Translations under genes and position numbers: made by a program
Notes under the pieces: generated by a model
The model's input: the letters and a program-made list of their open reading frames with translations, nothing else
Databases searched by the model: none
Told to the model about the DNA's origin: nothing
Shown: positions 1 through 7,415 of the stretch, one piece after another
How positions within the stretch are numbered: position 1 is the stretch's first letter
How the letters are laid out: every line of letters starts with the position of its first letter
Assembly (NCBI GenBank): GCA_964527585.1
Contig: CAZGPE010000015.1
Span: 1 to 36,479, forward strand
Reading direction: 5' to 3'
DNA from: Fimenecus sp964527585
GTDB lineage: Bacteria > Bacillota > Clostridia > Oscillospirales > Acutalibacteraceae
Length of the DNA stretch: 36,479 nt

Positions 1-30
1 ATTTCAGGAGTACGAAAGGAGTATTTTTTT

Positions 31-495
31 ATGGCTATCGGAGAAAGAATTCGTTTTTTTAGAAATTTAAGAGGTATGACTCAAAAATATCTTGGTATGC
101 AGGTGGGCTTTCCTGAAAAGACCGCTGATATTCGTATGGCACAATACGAATCTGGCTCAAGAACACCAAAAGCTGATTTAACAAACAATCTTGCAGAGAT
201 ATTTGGTGTATCTACTAAGGCATTAACTGTTCCTGATATAGATAACTACGAAGGCTTAATGCACACCTTATTTACCCTTGAAGATTTATATGGTCTTAAA
301 ATCACCGAAATTGACGGTGAGGTTTGTTTGCACTTGGACAAGGGTATGGGTACAAACTACCTTACAATGTTCGGTATGTTCACCGCTTGGAAAGAGCAGG
401 CTCAAAAACTTAAAAACGGTGAAATCTCAAAAGAGGAATACGATAATTGGCGTTATACATATCCCGAAAGCATTGCTTTTAACACACATAAATAA
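31..495 (+). CDS. XRE-family helix-turn-helix regulator
   Basis: This is probably a DNA-binding repressor of the Cro/CI (XRE) type. Residues 1-62 form a five-helix HTH: an N-terminal RIRFFRNLRGMTQKYLG segment, then a second half with QYESGSRTPKADL, the usual recognition-helix ending. The remaining 90 residues are not a domain I can name; similar tails occur on small regulators carried by conjugative elements. A strong site (GAAAGGAG) lies 8 bases before the ATG, so the start is firm and the gene is complete at 154 aa. It is followed by a strong terminator. Its Ala, Gly, Pro and Thr codons often end in T or A (GCT, GGT, CCT, ACT), while the genes to the right prefer GCG, GGA, CCG and ACG. That suggests recent acquisition. 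It probably belongs to a mobile element extending to the left of the window. Confidence 0.8.
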   Translation: MAIGERIRFFRNLRGMTQKYLGMQVGFPEKTADIRMAQYESGSRTPKADLTNNLAEIFGVSTKALTVPDIDNYEGLMHTLFTLEDLYGLKITEIDGEVCLHLDKGMGTNYLTMFGMFTAWKEQAQKLKNGEISKEEYDNWRYTYPESIAFNTHK

Positions 496-502
496 GCATA
501 GA

Positions 503-544
503 AAAAAGGCATTACCGACTGCAAAAAGTCAGTAATGCCTTTTT
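503..544 (+). terminator. Rho-independent terminator after the XRE regulator
   Basis: A GGCATTAC arm (508-515) and GACT (517-520) pair with AGTC (527-530) and GTAATGCC (532-539) around a 6-base loop. An A-run precedes the hairpin and a T-run (540-544) follows, so it can work in both directions. Confidence 0.9.
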
Positions 545-600
545 AGTATTTAAGATAATCTATTCGCAAACCACTTGGTCTGTTTAGAGTAAAACAGCCT

Positions 601-626
601 GATAGTTTGCTATCATTTTGCTATCA
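601..626. repeat. 11-bp-spaced direct repeats near the guaA junction
   Basis: TTTGCTATCA occurs at 606-615 and again at 617-626, a period of 11 bases. GATAG at 601-605 and CTATC at 610-614 also form a short inverted repeat. Such helical-turn repeats resemble arm-type sites bound by tyrosine recombinases near the ends of integrated elements. The role is inferred from position only. Confidence 0.45.
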
Positions 627-647
627 AATTGTCTTTTGAAATCCTTG

Positions 648-697
648 AAACCCGCATAAATACTGGGTTTTTAGTGACCCCAAAATTATTCCCATTC
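648..697. other. Probable element/chromosome junction (att-like) at the guaA 3' end
   Basis: The interval holds a small hairpin (AAACCC 648-653 with GGGTTT 665-670) and then the last codons of the leftmost GMP synthase gene (stop at 686-688). The 3' end of guaA is a documented integration site for genomic islands. The shift in codon use and the repeats at 601-626 lie just outside it. Only one end of the element is in view, so the exact core duplicated at both ends cannot be read. Confidence 0.45.
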
Positions 698-1663
698 GAT
701 AGTTCCGATAGGCTTGGGAGTGAGGTCCATTACTACACGGTTTATTCCTTCGACTTCGTGAGTGATTCTGTCTGTGATATGGTGAAGAAGAGGATAGGGG
801 ATTTCTTCAATCGTTGCGGTCATGGCATCTGTTGTGTTGACAGCACGAATAACAGCCGGCCAACCTTCATAGCGTTTGCCGTCTCTGACACCTACGCTCT
901 TGAAATCGGGTACTGCGATGAAATACTGCCAAACTTTTCCGGCTAATCCGTTTTTGTCAAATTCTTCACGCAAAATCGCATCGGCTTCACGAAGAGCGTT
1001 AAGACGGTCTCTTGTTATAGCGCCGAGGCAACGGACACCTAATCCGGGGCCGGGGAACGGCTGACGGTAAACCATAGTGTGCGGAAGGCCTAATGCTTCT
1101 CCGACAACACGAACTTCATCTTTATAAAGAAGTTTTATAGGCTCAACCAATTCCATTTTCATATCTTCGGGAAGTCCGCCGACATTGTGATGTGCTTTTA
1201 CACCGTCGGATTCGAGAATGTCGGGATAAATTGTGCCTTGTGCAAGAAAATCAATGCCTTCGAGTTTTGCCGCTTCTTCATCGAACACTTTGATAAATTC
1301 GCCGCCGATAATTTTACGCTTTTTTTCGGGTTCGCTTACGCCTGCAAGCAAGTCAAGGAAGCGATCTGTCGCATCGACATAAATGAGGTTAGCGTTCATC
1401 TGATTGCGGAAAACTTCGATAACCTGTTCGCTTTCGCCTTTACGCATAAGGCCGTGATTTACATGGACGCAAACCAATTGTTTGCCGATTGCTTTTATTA
1501 AAAGAGCCGCAACAACGGAAGAGTCAACACCGCCTGATAACGCTAAAAGAACTTTTTTATCACCGACTTGGTTGCGGATTTGAGCTATTTGTTCTTCAAT
1601 AAAAGCATTAGCAAGTTCGGCATTGTTGATGCGTGCCATAGTTTCGGGTCGTACATTGCTCAT
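686..1663 (-). CDS. guaA: Stand-alone GMP synthase ATP-pyrophosphatase subunit (no glutaminase domain)
   Basis: This protein should amidate XMP to GMP using ATP. It has the P-loop SGGVDSS (residues 43-49), LAQGTIYPD, the canonical HHNVGGLPED loop, RQPFPGPGLGVR and the C-terminal dimerization domain ending in GTIEWE. It lacks the class I glutaminase domain that precedes these parts in normal bacterial GuaA: only about 35 residues come before the P-loop. The start is set by AAAGGAG just before the ATG at 1663. An open frame continues upstream but covers the promoter and is not likely coding. At 325 aa it resembles archaeal two-subunit GMP synthases (GuaAb), so it would need free ammonia or a glutaminase in trans. 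All synthetase motifs are intact, so it does not look like a pseudogene. A full-length guaA lies at 4429-5955. Its 3' end seems to be the junction with a mobile element. Confidence 0.88.
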   Translation of the reverse strand: MSNVRPETMARINNAELANAFIEEQIAQIRNQVGDKKVLLALSGGVDSSVVAALLIKAIGKQLVCVHVNHGLMRKGESEQVIEVFRNQMNANLIYVDATDRFLDLLAGVSEPEKKRKIIGGEFIKVFDEEAAKLEGIDFLAQGTIYPDILESDGVKAHHNVGGLPEDMKMELVEPIKLLYKDEVRVVGEALGLPHTMVYRQPFPGPGLGVRCLGAITRDRLNALREADAILREEFDKNGLAGKVWQYFIAVPDFKSVGVRDGKRYEGWPAVIRAVNTTDAMTATIEEIPYPLLHHITDRITHEVEGINRVVMDLTPKPIGTIEWE

Positions 1664-1683
1664 AGTTATTTCTCCTTTATATC

Positions 1684-1693
1684 GCCATATGGC
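1684..1693. promoter_or_regulatory. Palindrome GCCATATGGC before the guaA ribosome binding site
   Basis: A perfect 10-bp palindrome, extended imperfectly to TATTGCCATATGGCGATA on the coding strand, ends about 8 bases before the Shine-Dalgarno sequence. It could be a protein operator or a small RNA hairpin affecting ribosome access. No known purine riboswitch core is visible in the leader. Confidence 0.3.
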
Positions 1694-1753
1694 AATAACA
1701 AATAAAATACAAACGGTTAAGAAATATTGATAAATCAACAATCCAACAGAAAT

Positions 1754-1782
1754 ATTATAGCGGACTGAAATTGATTTTTCAA
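1754..1782 (-). promoter_or_regulatory. Sigma-A promoter of the stand-alone GMP synthase gene
   Basis: On the minus strand, TTGAAA (1777-1782) lies 17 bases before TATAAT (1754-1759). The implied leader is about 85 bases and carries the palindrome GCCATATGGC (1684-1693) just upstream of the ribosome binding site. Confidence 0.75.
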
Positions 1783-1833
1783 TAGAAATCTGCAATTTCA
1801 AGACGATTTATATTAGAAAAAATACGGGTAATG

Positions 1834-1862
1834 TTGAATGATTTTATACTAAATGTTAAAAT
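1834..1862 (+). promoter_or_regulatory. Promoter of the GIY-YIG gene
   Basis: TTGAAT (1834-1839), a 17-base spacer, then TAAAAT (1857-1862), about 60 bases before the chosen start. Confidence 0.55.
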
Positions 1863-1920
1863 GGTATCAAGTTAAAAGGCGGCAGTGAATTTTACTGTCG
1901 GAATAGGAGATATGGATTTT

Positions 1921-2586
1921 ATGGCAAAAGGAATCATTTATTGTATGACGACTGTCGTTCCCGGACTTGTTAAAATCGGAAAAACGGGAAGCGATAATTT
2001 CGAACAGAGAATGTATTCTCTTGAAAGCAACGGATACAGAAACATTACGGGATTGAAAAGATATTTTGCAATTGAAGTTGAAGGTTATGATGAAAAAGAA
2101 GTACTAATCCACGATATTTTCAGTAAAAGCAATGTGCCGAATACGGAACTGTTTGCTTTGGATATTGATTTAGCGGTTCAGTTGTTGGCTTCATTTGACG
2201 GAAAGCAGATCTATCCGAAAACCGTTTCGAAACAGGAGATGTTTGAGGTTTCCGCCGAAGAAAGACGAATGAATGTCAACAGTGTTACGAAATACAAAGT
2301 GCCTGACGGACGGTATTTTTTACAATCGGGTTCGGCACGGGGTGTTATGCGAGTTGAAGGCAAAAAGTTTATTGTTGAAAAAGGCAGTAAATGTTTGCCA
2401 TGTGAAAAAGATTGGATGCCCGAAGCGAGAAGAACGGCAGTTATCGAAAACGGCATTTTACAGAACGATGCCGTGTGTAATTCACCGTCAACGGCAGGAT
2501 GGGTTGTTTTAGGGAATTACAATAACGGTTGGACGGTATGGAAAAGTGAAGACGGTCAGCCGATTGATATATTCAGAAAAGATTAA
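1921..2586 (+). CDS. GIY-YIG nuclease-fold protein with C-terminal DUF4357-like domain
   Basis: The N-terminal part has the GIY-YIG signature as GIIYCM followed by GLVKIGKTG, and continues with a T5orf172-like region (residues 1-85). The C-terminal part (about residues 160-215) has SPSTAGWVVLG and GWTVWKSEDG, typical of the DUF4357 domain found on restriction- and nuclease-associated proteins. The start MAKGIIY is chosen because it fits the domain boundary; an ATG at 1912 is equally in frame, and AGGAG lies 2 bases before that one and 11 before the chosen one, so the start is uncertain by 3 codons. The gene is single, with its own promoter and terminator, and no methylase or restriction partner is adjacent. 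The molecular role is unknown; DNA binding or cleavage is inferred from the fold. Confidence 0.8.
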   Translation: MAKGIIYCMTTVVPGLVKIGKTGSDNFEQRMYSLESNGYRNITGLKRYFAIEVEGYDEKEVLIHDIFSKSNVPNTELFALDIDLAVQLLASFDGKQIYPKTVSKQEMFEVSAEERRMNVNSVTKYKVPDGRYFLQSGSARGVMRVEGKKFIVEKGSKCLPCEKDWMPEARRTAVIENGILQNDAVCNSPSTAGWVVLGNYNNGWTVWKSEDGQPIDIFRKD

Positions 2587-2588
2587 AT

Positions 2589-2626
2589 AAAAAGCAACGG
2601 ATAACTTTTGTTTTCCGTTGCTTTTT
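2589..2626. terminator. Bidirectional terminator between convergent genes
   Basis: AAAAAGCAACGGA pairs with TCCGTTGCTTTTT around a T-rich loop. A-run and T-run flanks serve both the GIY-YIG gene and the HD-domain gene. Confidence 0.88.
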
Positions 2627-2631
2627 CGATA

Positions 2632-3231
2632 TTAAGTGTAAATGCAATTTTCGATGTCGGGTAAAAGCTCATATATTGATTTGCCGATCATTTCCTCAAA
2701 ATAGTTTTTGTATTCATAAGTTTTGTTCCAACGATCAACCGAAAACGGAAAAATCCCGTATCGTCTTGTTGTATCAATAAATCTTTTTTCCAAAATACAA
2801 AACCCGTTTGCGTCCGCTAAAGCATCGCAAAGTATTATGAGTTTATCATATTGATCGTATTCAACGCTTTTTAAGAAGTTATCAATGAAATCGTATTGAA
2901 TCTGTGATATGTCTTTTTTGCCTATATCGGCTTCAATATCTTTTACGGGAAATGAGTGGGTCAGGCATATGCGCCCAACTTCATCCCAGCCTTTAGAGAC
3001 AGAGTAATCATAACCGTCGATTATATGTCTGACTGCGGCAACACCTGTTCTTCTTCCGATGTCATGCAGAAGTCCGAGTATATATGCTTTTTCGCTGTCT
3101 AAGTTTTCACAGTGCTCAGCAATTATTTGTGCTGCTTTAGCAACATTATAGGAATGTGCTTTCCACGGTCCCGGATTCATTTTTGCCGCTGTTTCCAATT
3201 CGTTGATGGCTGTTTCTGATGAAGGTAACAT
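2632..3231 (-). CDS. HD-domain metal-dependent phosphohydrolase
   Basis: This is a small (199 aa) HD-superfamily hydrolase. His26 (in KAHSYNV), the paired His56-Asp57 (in LLHDIGR) and a later Asp in LCDALADANG fit the metal-binding H...HD...D pattern. The substrate is unknown; relatives include nucleotidases and cyclic-nucleotide phosphodiesterases. AAAGGA lies just before the ATG. The gene starts 25 bases after the alcohol dehydrogenase stop, on the same strand, so the two probably share the promoter at 4342-4370. No signal peptide or membrane segment is visible, so it should be cytoplasmic. Confidence 0.82.
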   Translation of the reverse strand: MLPSSETAINELETAAKMNPGPWKAHSYNVAKAAQIIAEHCENLDSEKAYILGLLHDIGRRTGVAAVRHIIDGYDYSVSKGWDEVGRICLTHSFPVKDIEADIGKKDISQIQYDFIDNFLKSVEYDQYDKLIILCDALADANGFCILEKRFIDTTRRYGIFPFSVDRWNKTYEYKNYFEEMIGKSIYELLPDIENCIYT

Positions 3232-3256
3232 ATGTTTTTCCTTTCCGAGAGTTTTT

Positions 3257-4291
3257 TTATTCGGTAATCGCTATTTTTATTACACCGTCGCTGCGGTTTT
3301 CGAATATGTTATATGCTGTTTCAATGTCGGAGAGTTTATATTTGTGAGTAATTAAAGGCGTGGTGTCGATTTTTCCCTGCTCAATAAGAGAGAGAATTTC
3401 TTCGCAGTCGCATCCGTCAACTCCGCCTGTTTTGAAAGTGAGATTTTTTCCGTACATATCGGGAAGAGGCAGTTCCTGTGCTTCGTCATATAAGGCAACG
3501 ACTGTTACGGTAGCGTTAGGACGGGCGCATTTCCATGCAAGTTGAAAGCTGTCATTTGATCCGGCAACTTCCAGAACAATATCGGCACCACCGTGTTCGG
3601 AGTTGTTGTATACGAAGTTCTCACATTCTTCGGGGGTGCAAGTTAAGACTTCGGGGTAATGTTCATTGACGAATCGTATTCTTGAAACATCTTTTTCGCA
3701 AACGATAATTTTTTTCGGCTTTTTCAGCATCGTACAAATCAATGTGCATATTCCCGTCGGTCCGGCACCGATTATAAGTACGGTATTATCATTTGTGATT
3801 TCCGATATGCGTGCCGCCCAAAATCCTGTTGCGAGAATATCCCCTACAAAAAGTGCCTGCTCGTCGCTGACACTGTCGGGAATTTTATTTAAGCCCTGAT
3901 CTGCATAGGGAACACGGACGAATTCCGCTTGACCTCCGTCAATACGGCAACCTAAAGCCCATCCGCCGTTTTTGTCGGTGCAGTTGTTTACATATCCGTG
4001 TTTGCAGAAAAAACATTTTCCGCAAAAAGTTTCGACATTTACCGTAACACGATCTCCGACTTTTACGGATTTGACATTACTGCCGACTTGTTCGACGACT
4101 CCTACTGTTTCGTGCCCTACGGTTATACCGCAGACGGCATTGGGGACTGAACCGTGTTTAATATGCAAATCGCTGGTGCAGATTGAACTCATTGTAACAC
4201 GGACAACAGCATCGCTCGGATTGATAATTTGCGGTTTCGGTTTGTCGGTTAATACGAATTTCCCTTTTTCTATATATGTTAATGCTTTCAT
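3257..4291 (-). CDS. Zinc-dependent alcohol dehydrogenase (MDR family)
   Basis: This is a medium-chain dehydrogenase/reductase that oxidises an alcohol, or reduces an aldehyde or ketone, with NAD(P). The catalytic zinc ligands are likely Cys38 (SSICTSDLH), His60-Glu61 (VGHETVG) and Asp151 (GDILATGFWA). The structural-zinc lobe has four cysteines (C90, C93, C96, C104). The nucleotide-binding turn is GAGPTG at about 175-180. The length (344 aa) is normal. GGAAGTG precedes the ATG, and a promoter lies upstream. The substrate cannot be told from sequence. Co-transcription with the HD-domain gene gives no obvious pathway. Confidence 0.88.
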   Translation of the reverse strand: MKALTYIEKGKFVLTDKPKPQIINPSDAVVRVTMSSICTSDLHIKHGSVPNAVCGITVGHETVGVVEQVGSNVKSVKVGDRVTVNVETFCGKCFFCKHGYVNNCTDKNGGWALGCRIDGGQAEFVRVPYADQGLNKIPDSVSDEQALFVGDILATGFWAARISEITNDNTVLIIGAGPTGICTLICTMLKKPKKIIVCEKDVSRIRFVNEHYPEVLTCTPEECENFVYNNSEHGGADIVLEVAGSNDSFQLAWKCARPNATVTVVALYDEAQELPLPDMYGKNLTFKTGGVDGCDCEEILSLIEQGKIDTTPLITHKYKLSDIETAYNIFENRSDGVIKIAITE

Positions 4292-4341
4292 TTTTTCACT
4301 TCCGATTTGTATTCAATATACATTGTATGATTATCGGTTTT

Positions 4342-4370
4342 ATTATACAGCACTTATATTTGATTTTCAA
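4342..4370 (-). promoter_or_regulatory. Promoter of the alcohol dehydrogenase/HD gene pair
   Basis: On the minus strand, TTGAAA (4365-4370), 17 bases, then TATAAT (4342-4347), about 50 bases upstream of the ATG at 4291. Confidence 0.75.
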
Positions 4371-4382
4371 TCTTGCTGAAAA

Positions 4383-4417
4383 ATAAATCCTCGGAACAAC
4401 AGGCTCCGAGGATTTAT
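4383..4417 (-). terminator. Terminator of the purA-guaA operon
   Basis: ATAAATCCTCGGA (4383-4395) pairs with TCCGAGGATTTAT (4405-4417). In minus-strand sense the hairpin is followed by T-rich sequence. Confidence 0.85.
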
Positions 4418-4428
4418 ATACAGATAAT

Positions 4429-5955
4429 TTATTCCCATTCCACTGTTGCGGGCGGTTTGGAAGTTATGTCGTAAGCGACACGGTTGACACCCTTGACTTC
4501 ATTTGTTATTCGGCTTGAAACCTTGGTAAGAAGTTCATAAGGAATGTGTGCCCAATCGGCAGTCATAAAGTTGTCTGTGGTAATTGCACGCAAAACGATG
4601 AGATTTTCATAAGTTCTATGATCACCCATAACACCGACTGTTTTAACATCGGGAAGAACGGCAAAGAACTGACTTAACTGTTCGTCATAATGCGTTTTTG
4701 CCATTTCTTCACGGAAAATCGCATCCGCTTGCTGAAGAATGTGAACTTTCTCGGCGGTTATTTCACCGATAATCCGAACGCCCAATCCCGGCCCCGGAAA
4801 AGGCTGCCGCCAAACGAGGTCATGCGGAATTCCGAGTTTTTCACCGACTTGACGCACTTCGTCTTTGAACAGGTCGCATAAAGGTTCGATTATACCGTTA
4901 AACTTTATTCCTTTGGGCATTTTTACTTTATTGTGATGGGTTTTAATAACATCCGCATTTCCTTTTCCCGATTCGATACAGTCGGGATAAATTGTGCCTT
5001 GAGCGAAAAATCCGTCAATATTCGATCTTCTGATTTCATCCCAAAATACATTGTAAAATTCGGTGCCGATGATTTTTCTTTTTTCTTCCGGATCTGTAAC
5101 GCCCTTAAGCTTTTTAAGAAAAACTTCTTGAGCGTTAACTCTTACGAAATTCATATCAAACAGAGAAGTGAAAGTTTTTTCGACAAAATCGCCTTCGTCT
5201 TTTCGCATCAATCCCTGATCGACAAAAACACAGGTGAGTTGATTTCCTACGGCACGGGAAAGGAGTCCTGCGGCAACCGAAGAATCGACTCCGCCCGAAA
5301 GACCGAGAATAACCTTTTTATCGCCGATTTGACTGCGAAGTTTTTCAACGGTGTTTTCTATGAAATCGTCCATTATCCAATCGCCCGAACATTTACATAT
5401 CTCATATAGGAAATTACGAAGCATCTCTTGTCCGTATTGACTGTGAGTAACTTCGGGGTGAAACTGAACCGCATAAATATTCTTTTTTTCGTTTTGCATA
5501 GCGGCGCAAGGGCAGTCGTCGGTTTTTCCGATTATTTCGAATCCGTCGGGAACTTGAGAAATATAGTCGGTGTGGCTCATCCATACAATGCTTTTTTGGG
5601 GAATTCCCTTGAAAAGCGGACTGCTTTTAACTTCGACATTTATTTTTCCGTATTCCGAAACAGGTGCCGTTTTTACACTGCCGCCGCACATCCAAGAAAT
5701 GAGTTGACAGCCGTAGCAAATTCCCAAAATCGGAATTCCGAGATCGAGAATTTCTTTTGAGTAATGGGGAGAAGAGAGGTCATACACACTGTTCGGTCCG
5801 CCGGTAAATATAATGCCTTTATAATTGCTTGCTTTAATTTGTTCAAGCGAAGCGGTATAGGGAAGAATTTCCGCATAAACATTGTTATCACGGACTCTTC
5901 TTGCTATCAGTTGATTATATTGACCGCCGAAGTCCAAAACCAGAATTTTTTCCAT
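4429..5955 (-). CDS. guaA: Glutamine-hydrolysing GMP synthase, full length
   Basis: This enzyme converts XMP to GMP with ATP and glutamine. The glutaminase domain (about 1-190) has the nucleophile Cys80 in GICYGCQ and the partners His166 and Glu168 in FHPEV. The ATP-pyrophosphatase domain carries SGGVDSS at 220-226, and the C-terminal dimerization domain ends in ATVEWE. The length (508 aa) is typical. One oddity is the loop after HHN, which reads KVKMPKG rather than the usual VGGLP. It starts 32 bases after the purA stop with no terminator between, so purA-guaA form one transcript that controls both branches from IMP. A second synthase without the glutaminase domain lies at 686-1663; the two share only the synthetase part and differ clearly, so this is not a recent duplication. 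Confidence 0.95.
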   Translation of the reverse strand: MEKILVLDFGGQYNQLIARRVRDNNVYAEILPYTASLEQIKASNYKGIIFTGGPNSVYDLSSPHYSKEILDLGIPILGICYGCQLISWMCGGSVKTAPVSEYGKINVEVKSSPLFKGIPQKSIVWMSHTDYISQVPDGFEIIGKTDDCPCAAMQNEKKNIYAVQFHPEVTHSQYGQEMLRNFLYEICKCSGDWIMDDFIENTVEKLRSQIGDKKVILGLSGGVDSSVAAGLLSRAVGNQLTCVFVDQGLMRKDEGDFVEKTFTSLFDMNFVRVNAQEVFLKKLKGVTDPEEKRKIIGTEFYNVFWDEIRRSNIDGFFAQGTIYPDCIESGKGNADVIKTHHNKVKMPKGIKFNGIIEPLCDLFKDEVRQVGEKLGIPHDLVWRQPFPGPGLGVRIIGEITAEKVHILQQADAIFREEMAKTHYDEQLSQFFAVLPDVKTVGVMGDHRTYENLIVLRAITTDNFMTADWAHIPYELLTKVSSRITNEVKGVNRVAYDITSKPPATVEWE

Positions 5956-5987
5956 AAGTGATGCCTCCCGAATAAGTTGAGTAATGT

Positions 5988-7262
5988 TTATCTGTAAATA
6001 ATGGCTTCACGCTCAGGGCCGTTGGAAACCATATCAATTTTACAACCGAGTTGCTTCTCGATAAACTCAACATACGCTTTTGCTTCATCGGGGAGTTTGT
6101 CGTAATCTTTAATTCCTCTTATGTCGCAATGCCAACCTTTAAGTGTTTCAAGAACGGGTTTGCATTTTTTAAGAACAGAGGTTGTGGGGAAATCTTTGAT
6201 AATTTTTCCGTCTACTTCGTATCCTGTGCAAACTTTAATTTCGTCAAGATATGAAAGACAGTCGATTGCGGTCATAACAACCTTTGTTGCGCCTTGACAT
6301 TCAATGCCGTAGCGTGTTGCAACGCAGTCGAACCAACCGACTCGTCTCGGTCTGCCGGTAGTTGCACCGAATTCGCCTTTATCACCGCCGTGAATACGAA
6401 GTTCCTGTGCTTCTTCTTCATCGAGAATTTCGGAAACAAATTCACCTGCTCCTACGGCTGAAGAATACGCTTTTGTAACAACGATGATTTCTTCGATTTT
6501 ATGAGGCGGAATACCCGCACCTACAGCGCCGTAACCTGCAAGAGTCGAAGAAGAGGTAACCATCGGATAAATTCCGAAATCGGGATCTTTAAGAGTTCCG
6601 AGCTGACCTTCAAGCAAGATTTCTTTGCCCTCTTCGATGGCTTTTTGCAAGTAAGCGTGTGTATCGCAGACATAAGGCTTAATCATTTCTCTGTATTTAA
6701 CACAGGTGTTATATAACTCTTGTCTGTCGAGCAGAGGTTTGTGATAGACATGTTCTAATGTGAGGTTTTTAAGTGTGCAAATATTGTCGAGTTTTTCGTT
6801 GAGCGTTTCATCATCGTAAAGTTCGTTCAACTGAATACCGATCTTTGCATATTTGTCAGAGAAGAACGGAGCGATACCGCTTTTGGTTGAACCGAAAGCC
6901 TTACCCTGAAGCCTTTCTTCCTCATATTCGTCGAAAAGAATGTGATACGGCATAAGTATTTGCGCTCTGTCCGAAACTAAAAGTTTGGGATTGAGTCCCG
7001 CTTTACGAACATCTTCGAGTTCTTTGCAGAATTTGTTAATATCAAGCGCAACGCCGTTTCCTATTATGCAGGTTGTATGATCGTAGCATACACCGCTGGG
7101 CATAAGGTGAAAAGCAAAGCGTCCTTTCTCGTTGATAATGGTGTGTCCCGCATTTGCACCGCCCTGAAAACGAATGACAATATCCGCTTTTTCAGCGAAC
7201 ATATCGGTAATTTTACCTTTACCTTCATCGCCCCAGTTAGCGCCGACAATTGCTTTTACCAT
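5988..7262 (-). CDS. purA: Adenylosuccinate synthetase
   Basis: This enzyme joins IMP and aspartate with GTP to give adenylosuccinate, the first step toward AMP. The phosphate-binding motif GDEGKGK is at residues 11-17 and the catalytic His40 is in NAGHTI. Other family blocks are clear (TTGRPRRVGWFD; a C-terminal GPERE). Its 424 aa is full length. GGAGG-like sequence precedes the ATG. It is the first gene of a purA-guaA operon with an exceptionally good promoter at 7325-7353. Confidence 0.97.
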   Translation of the reverse strand: MVKAIVGANWGDEGKGKITDMFAEKADIVIRFQGGANAGHTIINEKGRFAFHLMPSGVCYDHTTCIIGNGVALDINKFCKELEDVRKAGLNPKLLVSDRAQILMPYHILFDEYEEERLQGKAFGSTKSGIAPFFSDKYAKIGIQLNELYDDETLNEKLDNICTLKNLTLEHVYHKPLLDRQELYNTCVKYREMIKPYVCDTHAYLQKAIEEGKEILLEGQLGTLKDPDFGIYPMVTSSSTLAGYGAVGAGIPPHKIEEIIVVTKAYSSAVGAGEFVSEILDEEEAQELRIHGGDKGEFGATTGRPRRVGWFDCVATRYGIECQGATKVVMTAIDCLSYLDEIKVCTGYEVDGKIIKDFPTTSVLKKCKPVLETLKGWHCDIRGIKDYDKLPDEAKAYVEFIEKQLGCKIDMVSNGPEREAIIYR

Positions 7263-7324
7263 TGTTTTACCTCCTTAAGTGCTTTCGAAAAAACATTTGA
7301 AAATTTCATTTAACATACTAAATA

Positions 7325-7353
7325 ATTATATAATAAGCAGCCGTTTATGTCAA
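7325..7353 (-). promoter_or_regulatory. Consensus promoter of purA-guaA
   Basis: On the minus strand, TTGACA (7348-7353) and TATAAT (7325-7330) are separated by 17 bases, a perfect match to the housekeeping consensus. The leader to the ATG is about 55 bases and shows no purine riboswitch core. Confidence 0.85.
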
Positions 7354-7382
7354 CGAAAAGCAGATGAAAACCGCTTGACGAT

Positions 7383-7410
7383 GAAAAAAATAAGGCGGAA
7401 AATCCGCCTT
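7383..7410 (-). terminator. Terminator after the permease gene
   Basis: AAGGCGGA (7392-7399) pairs with TCCGCCTT (7403-7410). On the minus strand the hairpin runs into a T-run (complement of 7383-7390). Confidence 0.9.
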
Positions 7411-7415
7411 GTTGC

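Noticed and set aside
686..1663. guaA pseudogene
   Set aside because: The catalytic motifs, C-terminal domain, promoter and ribosome site are intact; only the glutaminase domain is absent, and no remnant of it is visible upstream.
1664..1801. N-terminal extension of the stand-alone GMP synthase
   Set aside because: It would cover the promoter and leader, has no ribosome site, and the AAAGGAG before 1663 is decisive.
1695..1835. Purine riboswitch upstream of guaA
   Set aside because: No purine riboswitch loop motifs or three-way junction can be drawn.
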